64,000 nt of DNA. Origin: Rhynchopus euleeides. Taxonomy: Eukaryota; Euglenozoa; Diplonemea; Diplonemida; Diplonemidae. A model generated the notes under the pieces. It did not search any database, had not been told where the DNA came from, and saw only the letters and a list, made by a program, of their open reading frames with translations. The stretch is taken from assembly GCA_963210315.1 (NCBI GenBank), contig OY723241.1, positions 682,001 through 746,000 on the forward strand, written 5' to 3'. The translations under genes were made by a program, and so were the position numbers. Positions 52,792 through 61,522 of this stretch are shown piece by piece. Every line of letters starts with the position of its first letter. Position 1 is the stretch's first letter.

Positions 52792-53826
52792 TCAAAGCAG
52801 GTTAGGCCCGACTGGCTGCATGCACTGGGAAGGCGCCTTCTGGGAACCGTCGCTCCTCTGCTTCTTGATACAACACCAGCACACCGCTAGCCCCACCGTG
52901 GAGGCCAGAAGGGGTACACCGAGGAAGACAGACAGCAGCACGATCAGCACTGTGTGATCGTCTTCAAGGGTGGGGAGCGGGGGGTACGGCGTCGGCATGT
53001 AGAGGGTGGGCTGCGGTGTGTAGATGACAGGCGGGAATGGCGTCGGCGGCGTGGGTGTCTCCGGAGCTGGCGTGGTGCCCACCTCCACCTCGAACCCCTG
53101 CACGTTGAGGTGACCCGTCAGCTGGCAGGACACCCCGGTTTTGTTGACGTACATAACATAGACATCCAGAAACCCCACGTGCATGACGTCGGCGAGCAGC
53201 ACCAGCGGCGGGTCACCCTCCTCCACGACTGCCTCGACATGCGCGTCCGCATTGGTGTCCGGAATCAGCATGACAGTAGGAGGCCCCTCAGTGCACCCCG
53301 ACAGGCTGGTGGTCCACAGCTCCATGCGTGTGACGAAGGCACCCGGCCCACCACCGAGCGATAGCGATAGCTCGGCGAAGGGGAAAGTGTCATCTGGCAT
53401 CACCAACACCTGGGAGGAATGGTTGAAGGCGCGGTTGGTGATTTGGAAGAAGCTTGCGCGGATCTGCAGCGCGACAGCGCATGATGCGGTGGAAACAGTC
53501 ACCTGGATGGTGCTCGTGTTCAAACCGACGGCGAGTTCCTTCGCCTGGTTGAGTTTAGCATAGTCAAGCCTCATCGAGAGGGTAGTGTTGGATGGGAACT
53601 CAAACAGCACCTTCACTGACGTTGTTGTGGCGTCACACCCCGACTCACTGCGCGGCAGAGTGTTTGCCACGTACAGAGAGCCCAGCGCCGTTTTGGATGT
53701 TGGGGCGGGAAGCTCAAAGGACACAGGTGTACCGGGCTGCACGTTGACCAGCGGCACGTCCACCCGCTCTGCCAGAGCCGAACTTGCAGCCATCACCAGA
53801 AGCGCACATCTCGCAGTTGGCAACAT
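52792..53826 (-). CDS. Type I membrane protein with large ectodomain
   Basis: 344 residues, ATG at 53826. A signal peptide (ALLVMAASSALAE) is followed by an ectodomain of about 240 residues that is beta-rich with four to five cysteines and several N-glycosylation sites (NTT, NTS, NHS). A Pro/Thr stalk (TPAPETPTPPTPFPP) leads to one membrane span (VLIVLLSVFLGVPLLASTVGL), then CWCC at the membrane and a short tail. No family is recognised. It is probably a surface or endomembrane protein. Its neighbour at 51144-51725 has the same order of parts. Confidence 0.65.
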   Translation of the reverse strand: MLPTARCALLVMAASSALAERVDVPLVNVQPGTPVSFELPAPTSKTALGSLYVANTLPRSESGCDATTTSVKVLFEFPSNTTLSMRLDYAKLNQAKELAVGLNTSTIQVTVSTASCAVALQIRASFFQITNRAFNHSSQVLVMPDDTFPFAELSLSLGGGPGAFVTRMELWTTSLSGCTEGPPTVMLIPDTNADAHVEAVVEEGDPPLVLLADVMHVGFLDVYVMYVNKTGVSCQLTGHLNVQGFEVEVGTTPAPETPTPPTPFPPVIYTPQPTLYMPTPYPPLPTLEDDHTVLIVLLSVFLGVPLLASTVGLAVCWCCIKKQRSDGSQKAPSQCMQPVGPNLL

Positions 53827-54468
53827 GTTCGGCAGAAATCAGCCTGGTTCTGGGTGTGGTGTGGAATGGGGGAGTCTGACTCGTCAGAGGATACAAACGA
53901 GAGAGGGGGTGGGGGATCCAGGTCTGCTTGAGGGATGGGCTGGCATCCGAGTTTTGAACACTTTTCAGGAATAGCAACGAGGGCAGGTGGATCACTGCAA
54001 AGAAAGGGGAAACCTTGCTGTGGAGGCTATTGGTTCTGTGTTGCTGTGTGTCACACTGTCACTTTACAACCAGTTCTGGGGCCTTGCGGGAAAGATGGGC
54101 GGAAGAAGTGAAGCAACAACAAATACACCGTGCACGCACACCTGGGTAAGTAGAGGATGGTGGCATTGGCACTAGGCGACTCAAAACGCACCCGAACAAC
54201 AGCATGGTGTCCTTGATGTGTGAGTTGAATCGCGGGGCGACGTGTGTGCACTTGATAACACCAAGGCACAGGGGAGCAAGGTCGCCGCGATCACTCGTAC
54301 ACACTTTGTTGATGTTTGTCGTGGTTCAGGCATGCTCAAAGCCGTCCGGGCGGTGGACACAGAATATCAAGACACAAGGCGAAGCAAAGGGTCAAAGGAA
54401 GGTCGCCAAAGGCGTCACCCGGTGCCCCCGGGACAGACCGAAGGAGTGATCCATTCCTCCATGCGGTA
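53827..54468. other. Intergenic region
   Basis: Between the membrane-protein gene and the DUF4116 gene; nothing recognised. Confidence 0.5.
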
Positions 54469-56694
54469 TCAACTGGATTTCGAGAGATTGCGTCCCTCCC
54501 GGGCAGCTGTACGAAAGGCTTCCTTGTCATCGGCCTTCAGCGACTCGGGCAAGTACTCCAGCACCTTCGGGTTCTTCCGAACAGCTGAAAGAAGGAATTT
54601 CCTGTCCTCCTTCAGCGACCCGGGGACCCACTCGAGTGCCCTGTGGTTAGCCTGCACAGCTGCAAGAAGAAACTTGCGATTCCCCTTCAGAGATGCAGCG
54701 ACATGCGCCATCGCACCGGCATGCCGCTTGACAGCTGCGAGTGCAATATGGCGGTCCCCCTTCAGTGCGTCATCAGCACACTCCAAGGCCAGCCCGTTGT
54801 TTCGAACAGCTGCGTGAATGATTTCCCGATCACCCCTCAGATGCACAGACGCGTACTTCAACGCATTGGCGCGAAGCTTCACAGCTGCAAGAACGAAGTC
54901 CCTGTCAGACATAGAGGCCTGTGCATGCTTCAGTGCCTTGCAGTCTGCCCGAAGGGCTGCGAGCATGAATTCCTTGTCGTCGTACAGCGAATCGGTGGCA
55001 TGCAGCCAGGCCTTGGGGTTCTTCTGCAGGGCTGCAAGGAGGACCTCCCGGTCGGCCTTCAGGGACTCATGTGCATACTGCAAAGCCTTGGGGCAGGCTG
55101 TCATGGCTGTCATCACAACCTCTCGGTCAGCCTTCAGGGAGTCGTGTGCAAAGCCTAGCGCGTAGCCGCAGACATCCTTCCGAACAGCTGCAAGAACAAT
55201 TCTGCGGTCTGCCTTCAGGGAGTCATGTGCATATCCCAAGGCTCCGGGCCAGGCTGTCACGACTGTCATCACAAACTCCTGGTCTGCCTTCAGGGATTCG
55301 TGTGCGTACGACAACATGTGGGGGCGGGTCATGGCTGCCATCGCAACTTCCCGGTCGGCTTTCATGGAGTCGTCTGCGAACCTCAAGGCTTCTGAGCAGG
55401 CTGTCACGGCTGCCGTCACGACCTCCCGGTCGGCCTTCAGGGAGTCGTGTGCAAATTCTAGCGCCATGCCAAACCGGTCTTTCTGAACAGCCGCAAGAAC
55501 AATTCTGCGGTCTGCCCGTAGGGATTCGTGTGCATATGACAAGGCTTTAGGATGTTGGTATGAACCCCGCTCGTGCTCAATAGCGGCAAGAACAACCTGC
55601 CGATCAGACCTCATGGAGACGTGGGCATGAATCAACGATTCCGGAGCATTTCGAACAGCTGCGAGAACAATTTGACGGTCCTTCTTCAGGGAATCATGCG
55701 CGTTCTCCAATAACAAACCGCACTGCCGGACAGCTATGAGAGTGATCTTGCGGTTGGCCATCTGCCTGGAAGCGTGTGTGAATGCATACGCTTTCCGTTG
55801 AACAGCTGCGAGGACAATGGCCTCGTCATTCTTCAGGGATTCGTGCGCGTGGCGCAGCGACTCAGGACATTTCTCGATCGCTGCAAGAACGACATCGCGC
55901 CTCGCCTTCAGGGAACTGCATGCATGCTCCAGAGCACTGGGATTGTTCCTGACAGCTTCAAGAACAACTCTACGGTCAGACCTCAGAGACTCGTGCGCGT
56001 GCTGCAAAGCAGCGCCCCTGCTCCGAACAGCTGCGAGAACTACCCCCCGGTCAGCCTTCAGTGGGTCGTGCGCAAACTCCAACGAGTCGCCGTTCTGCCG
56101 GACAGCTGCGAGCACAATGTCACGGTTAGCCCTCAAAGAGTCACTCGCAAACTGTACCACCGGATATCTTTCTACAATTATGTGGCTCACAGCTGCGAGC
56201 ACAACTTCTGGGTCATCCCTCAGGGACACATGCGCATGCTCCAAGGCTCTGGGGGTACGGCGGATAGCTGCGAGAACGACTTCGCGATCGGCCTTCAGGT
56301 GTTCGTCTGCAGAGCGCAAGATGTCGTCGAGACGGTAGAAATTCGCGTCTTCGATCTCGCTTTCAGTGGCCGCCAGAACGGCCTCCCGCCACCCACGCAT
56401 CCACAGTGGGGCTTGCTCCAGACGCATCTCCCCTGTCCGCAGCGCATCGACTTTACCCGCATAGTCAACCATGCGCACGGCAATGGTGCACCCCGCCTGC
56501 AGGCCTGCAACGCGGCTCAGAGGTTCCCCATCGTCCAGCACTACCCCGTCCACCGACACCTGCAAATCAGCCTCACCGCAAGGATACGCAAAGGCGTGGT
56601 GCGCAGCGGCCTTCAGGTGTGCTGGCGTGTCGTCCAACCCGATCTCGACTGGGCACTGCTCATTAGTGGCCTCATCGCTGAGAAACACTTCCAT
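54469..56694 (-). CDS. Ubiquitin-like leader plus 24 DUF4116 repeats
   Basis: ATG at 56694 (MEVFLSDEA), 741 residues, single exon. The open frame runs farther upstream, but that part is Pro/Gly-rich and unlikely to be coding. Residues 1-75 look ubiquitin-like and end in GCTIAVRM. After a linker, about 24 units of 23-28 residues run to the C-terminus. Each has the DUF4116 core (LKADREVVLAAV) and an ALxxAHxSL turn. Units near the C-terminus are more diverged. DUF4116 repeats are common in algal and protist proteins, with unknown function; a solenoid protein-binding surface is likely. The WD40 gene at 15439-16653 begins with the same kind of leader. Confidence 0.85.
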   Translation of the reverse strand: MEVFLSDEATNEQCPVEIGLDDTPAHLKAAAHHAFAYPCGEADLQVSVDGVVLDDGEPLSRVAGLQAGCTIAVRMVDYAGKVDALRTGEMRLEQAPLWMRGWREAVLAATESEIEDANFYRLDDILRSADEHLKADREVVLAAIRRTPRALEHAHVSLRDDPEVVLAAVSHIIVERYPVVQFASDSLRANRDIVLAAVRQNGDSLEFAHDPLKADRGVVLAAVRSRGAALQHAHESLRSDRRVVLEAVRNNPSALEHACSSLKARRDVVLAAIEKCPESLRHAHESLKNDEAIVLAAVQRKAYAFTHASRQMANRKITLIAVRQCGLLLENAHDSLKKDRQIVLAAVRNAPESLIHAHVSMRSDRQVVLAAIEHERGSYQHPKALSYAHESLRADRRIVLAAVQKDRFGMALEFAHDSLKADREVVTAAVTACSEALRFADDSMKADREVAMAAMTRPHMLSYAHESLKADQEFVMTVVTAWPGALGYAHDSLKADRRIVLAAVRKDVCGYALGFAHDSLKADREVVMTAMTACPKALQYAHESLKADREVLLAALQKNPKAWLHATDSLYDDKEFMLAALRADCKALKHAQASMSDRDFVLAAVKLRANALKYASVHLRGDREIIHAAVRNNGLALECADDALKGDRHIALAAVKRHAGAMAHVAASLKGNRKFLLAAVQANHRALEWVPGSLKEDRKFLLSAVRKNPKVLEYLPESLKADDKEAFRTAAREGRNLSKSS

Positions 56695-57470
56695 CAGGAG
56701 GCCTGCTGTGCAGCTGTGTGCCCGGCCAGCTCCGTGAGAACGACTGGTGCCGTGCCGAGCGGGCACAGCCCCTGCAGGGTGTGGGGTGGGTCTTGCTCGG
56801 TCACAGGGTACAAAGGAGAGGGAGGGGGGGGTCAGGCCATCAAGCTCTGCTTGTTCCATCAGTTCGCGTGCGGATGGGTTGGAGCGCGGAACAAAAGGGC
56901 AGACAAGGGGTTCGACAGCCTGCGGTGGGGGCAGGAGGAATGGCCCCTGACCTGCTGGGGCCCTATCCTGGGTACACTTCTTCTCGATCCAGACGGACAC
57001 TGCATACATCGCCGTTTTCCTTTTGTATTTCTTCGCGCTGCGCCGCGCGCATCCTGAAGTGCAATTACCTCCTCCCCCCGCACCCCCACCCCCAGCCCCA
57101 ACAAGACTCACCCTTCCCAACACCAGCCCCAACGGCATCACATGGGGTGCCGCGTCTGGAGTTTCATCCCCTCCTTGTCTATGTCTTGAACGCAATAACT
57201 GGTAAGGCTGGAGAAGCTGCGCGAGATACCACCCTACACACCCACATCACCCCCACCCCTGCATCAGCCGTGCTGGGTTAGAGCACAGCGCGGGGGTGGC
57301 ATGGTTTGAAGAGCTGGTGTGGGCACAGGGAGCGGAGTGGGTGGGTATATGGGGTTCATAGCATTCCGCGGGTGGTTTCTTAGCCCTCCTCCCCTCCCCG
57401 CCCCCCCCCCCCCTCATCCCCCCCCACCCACAACCGTCCACAACACTCCGCTGTGTCGTGAAGCGGCAGT
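56695..57470. other. Intergenic region
   Basis: The 5' side of the DUF4116 gene, up to the left end of the TTAA element. It contains C-rich tracts (57060-57100 and 57386-57426). No gene is seen. Confidence 0.5.
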
Positions 57471-58826
57471 TTAACCCTTTAAACACGGAACGCCACGTAC
57501 GTGGCGGGAAACTAAAGCACACTTGAAATATTTTCTCCTAAGGACATTCCCGGACTCACCAGGGGGAAAACGTCTTCCTACAGACCATTGGGGTATACGG
57601 TGCATGAAAAAACACTAAAATATGCCCCCCTGTGGTCCTCAAATCGTGTTGCTATGAACGGTATTTTCGCCATTTTTCGCACTTTTTGAGGCCTTTTTCG
57701 CTGTTCTTTGTCCTGGCCGCATCTTCGGTCTGTCTGGCCCTATTTTACACTTCCGAGGACATATCTGCAACAGCGGGGGCACCAGAAGAAGCAGGCGTGC
57801 CGTATGTGGGCCTGGATGGCCAAGAGGAGTGGTAATGATGAGGGTATGACGAAGTGGAGGTCGTGGAGGGACACGATTTGTCGAAAAGACAAGGGACCCC
57901 TAGATGTGGCGAGAAGGAGCCCTGCACACAGGAGAGTGGGCGTCCAACTGAGGGCTGCACACCACCGTGCACCGCTGACCACCCAGAGATGCTGACGGTG
58001 ACTCCAAGTCCCAACTCATTTGACCTGACAGTGCTCATCCAACTCTTGTTCAATCTGCCAGTCTCGGCCTTGACCAACGACACCAGAAGAACTGTCCCAT
58101 CAGCTGAAGTGCTGAGTTCGATGTACACCACGCAGATATGGCAGCCGGTGAGGCTGGCTTGCTGATTGGAGAAGCATGTACAAGAGGCAGGTTGGGGCTG
58201 CCGTTCATCAAAGAGCGATGCACTGGCACAGGCTTGCAGTGCTGCCAGATGACGACCCTGATGCTGCGTGGATACCTGACATCCCTCACATCACCCATAC
58301 GCACTGCAGGCCTTCGTACCCAGGAGACCCTTGAAATTGTCCGCCCCCCCAGGAGGCCCCGAGGCGGACTTTCCAAGGGGATTCGAGGGCCGGACATTTA
58401 CAAGGGGAATGGTCGGTATCTTGTTAGAGTTGGCTGCACACTGGAGAGCTAAGTCGCACCACGCAGGTCTCCCACTCTGCAACAGAGTATCGTTCTACCT
58501 CACCAAGGGCCTTCCTTGACCGACAAGGCGGTCCCGGAGAGCGAAAACCACGCGTGCAGGGTGTGCAAAGGCGCTGCTACTGCAAAAAGCCGGGATTTAT
58601 GTGTCCCACCAGGCGCTCTGAGCCTGACCAATCGCTGAACAATTTCTGAACCCAAATCTGCCACATAAGCCACGGAATCCGCCATCCTTTCACAGGGGGA
58701 GGCCAACCATCCTCACTAGGATGTGTTTGTGACTTGGAGAGGCAAAATCGGCCCAAAAGGCAGCGTAGGTCGCGAGGCCAAAAAAACGGGATATTAATCG
58801 AAGGTGGCTCGTGTTTAAAGGGTTAA
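57471..58826. mobile_element. piggyBac-like TTAA element, non-autonomous
   Basis: The ends are perfect 16-bp inverted repeats, TTAACCCTTTAAACAC and its complement. They split into a TTAA on each side plus a 12-bp inverted repeat starting CCC, the hallmark of piggyBac elements. The 1356-bp interior is less GC-rich at its edges and has only broken frames on both strands. I find no DDE transposase motif, so it is either a non-autonomous element or a decayed copy. Confidence 0.75.
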
Positions 58827-59001
58827 AGATGGCATAAAACAAAACCACTGTCTACAGTTGTTTTGTTGAAACACAACGCACGCACGCACACCACACATGT
58901 TGCCCCTTTTGTTTCGTGTAGGTCACACTGAGCGAATTCTGCTGCGACCACCACTGTCAGACACACGCACACACAGGAGGAGAGAGGGATACACGGGCAG
59001 G

Positions 59002-61522
59002 ATGTCACAGGCCGACCTCCACGGGGTCTCCTCCGGGAACACCGGCTCCCAGGCCGGTGGCCAACAGGCCGCCCCCCTGCCCCCCCTCGAATTCACGGAA
59101 CCTCGCAGATACGAGCTCCAACCCCTTCCCCCCCTCTATGGTGCCGCCCACGTGCGCACCATTCTCGACCACCTCCGGTGGGAGGCGGCGCTGGACAGCC
59201 TGGAGGGCGGCGTCGCCGTCCTCGCTGCCGAGCAACCCCCCACCCACGGCACCCCCCCCCACATGGACTCTAGTAGTCAACGGGAAGGAGGTGGTCCTGA
59301 CGGACACGCTGCTCCTCGAGGAGCAGAAGCAGAGGGAGGCGGCCGCGAAGAAGCAGGCCGAGGAGGTGCTCCGCCTGAAGCGGCGCTATGAGAGCGTCCG
59401 CGACAGGCTCCAGGAGGAGCGCGCCACGGCCGCGAAGGCGGGAAGGTCTGCGAAGTCGCAGGCCAGCGGCACGGTTGGGCGGACCGGGCGTGGTGGCGGA
59501 GCAGCAGCGGCGGCGAAGCAGCAGGCGCAGCAGGCACAGCAGAGAGCTGCCCAGCTCCAGAAGGATCTGGAGAAGCTCGCCGGGCGCCTGCGGGAGCTCG
59601 GGCATGACCCCGCACCTGCCGCCGCCGACTCCGCCACGCAGGGCGACGGCGCGGCTTGTCAAGCCGAGCTGCAGGGCCTGCGCCGCCTCCTGCAGGACCA
59701 GGACGGCCACCGCAAGCGGCTGGAGGCCCAGCTGCTGACCCAGCAGGCACGGCAGGGCGAGCTGGGGCAGCGGATGGAGGCGATGCAGGGGCACCCGGGC
59801 CTGTCAGAGCAGTGGCTCGAAGACCGCCTGCGCCGCCAGGGGGAGCAGCACGCCGAGCAGGTGGCGCTGCTCGAGGCCCGGCTGGACAGCCACGCCCAGC
59901 AGCACGAGCTGCAGATGCAGCGCATGGGGGACCGCCTCGGCCGCCAGGAGGAGCAGCTGCAGGCGCAAGGGGCCCTGCTGAAGAGCCTCCAGGAGCGCCC
60001 CACCACCACACCCCCCACCACTACAGCCACTACGTCCACACTGAAAACGGAGCGTGAACTAAAGGAGCACAAGGCCCAGCTCCTGGAGGTCGCGAAGCAC
60101 CAGCAGTCGATGGGCGTGACGGTCTCCCGCCTCCGCGAGCATGTCGGAGGGCTGGGCAAGGCGGTGGGTGAGGCAGCAGCGAGCACGGATCTGCAGAAGC
60201 TGGCTGCTGGGCTCACCGCCTTGGAGGGGCAAGGCCGCGCGCATGCGACGGATCTGACTGCGTCGCGCAAGGGCTGGGAGGCCAGCCACAAGGCCCTCGA
60301 GGCCGACATGCAGGGCCAGCTCGCGCAGCGGGACCTCAAGCACCGGGCGCTTGAGGAGCGCCTCAGCGGCGCTTGCAAGGCCATGCTGAGCCTGCAAGCC
60401 GCGGAGGCGAGCGAGCAGACGCCCCTCTCCCACCACCAGGCGCAGCAGCTCCAGGCGGAGGTGGACGCGGTCAGGGCCGACCTGGAGGCGCAGCGCGGGC
60501 AGGAGCAGCAGCGCCTGGACGCGGCGGTGGCGGAGCTCCGCAGGGCGTGGGAGGCGCAGCAGGGGGAAGCCGCGGTGGGCGAGCTGCGGCGGCAGACGGA
60601 GCGCCTGGGGGTCACGGTGCGCGACCTGCGGGCCTCCTGCGAGGCTGACCGCAAGGACGCCACGGCCGCCCAGCAGCAGTCGGAGCGGGCGACCGGGGAG
60701 CAGGTGGCCCGCCTCCAGAGCCGCCTGGATGAGGTGTGTGGGGAGCTGCGGGGGACCTGCGAGGCGCAGATGGCGCGGCACGGGGCCCAGCAGCTCAAGG
60801 CCCTTGCCGAGAAGGCAACCCAGCTCGACACTACCCTTCGAGCTGACCTCCAACAGGCAGGGAAGGAGGAGGGCGAGAGGGTGCAGCGCCAGCTGACGCA
60901 GCAGGCCAGCGAGCTCGGGCAGAGCTGGCAGGGCCTGCTAGAGGGGGTGCGCGACGCGGAGGAGCAGCGCAAGCTGCAACACCAGGAGATGCTCATCTCC
61001 GTGAGGCGGGAGCTGAGCGCTGCCACAAAGGGGCTGGGTGCGTCCAAGGGGGCGAAGGGCAAACCGCCGGCGGGGCCCACGGCCGGGCCGGCTGCGGATG
61101 CCCTGCCAGCACCCACAAAACCCGCCCGCTCCTCCCCCAGCACCACCACCACCACCACCACCACCTCTGCCACCTCCGCCGCCTCTGACTCCTCCGCCCC
61201 TGCCCCGCCCAGTGATTCGAGCAGTAAACCCGTGACACCTATGGCACCCGGGGCACCAACAACGTCGAGCGCCGCCCCGACCCCAGCGCAGCCAGCAGCA
61301 GTGCCGCCGGCAGCACCGGCGCCGCCTGCCCAGCCTGCCCCGCCGGCCCCACCCCTCCTCGAAGCCCTGACGCCCACGGCAGTTGGCGGGGATGAGGCCC
61401 CACCCTGTAGGGTGCCGGGAGCCAGCAGGAACGGGAGGACCAGGCAGGCCTCCATCACGGCGTACCTGAAGCCTCGTTCCAACCGCCTTACCCCCTACCC
61501 GCAGAAGCCGGATGAGGAATAG
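59002..61522 (+). CDS. LINE ORF1, coiled-coil protein with a frame break at a C run
   Basis: An ATG at 59002 opens a frame (MSQADLHGVSSGN) that reads as protein to about 59260. There a run of nine C (59252-59260) coincides with a switch to another frame (TWTLVVNGKEVV), which stays open to TAG at 61520-61522. A one-base length change in the C run, as mutation or sequencing error, would explain it. The second frame has no good start of its own, since its first candidate is GTG at 59057. The body is one long coiled coil (about 59320-61020) of Gln/Glu/Ala/Arg-rich helices, then a Thr/Ser/Pro/Ala-rich tail ending in QASITAYLKP (61445-61474). It probably forms multimers on the element RNA, like other LINE ORF1 proteins. 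Confidence 0.75.

Noticed and set aside
56695-57195. Upstream extension of the DUF4116 frame
   Set aside because: Open, but Pro/Gly/Arg-rich with no structure; the ubiquitin-like domain starts cleanly at the ATG at 56694.
57745-58397. Open frames inside the TTAA element as a piggyBac transposase
   Set aside because: No DDE signature or Cys-rich C-terminus is seen in any frame, and the frames are short and broken.
59659-61482. 607-codon minus-strand open frame
   Set aside because: It is the antisense of the LINE ORF1 coiled coil in very GC-rich DNA. Its Ser/Ala/Cys/Arg-rich composition is what a reverse frame of such codons gives.
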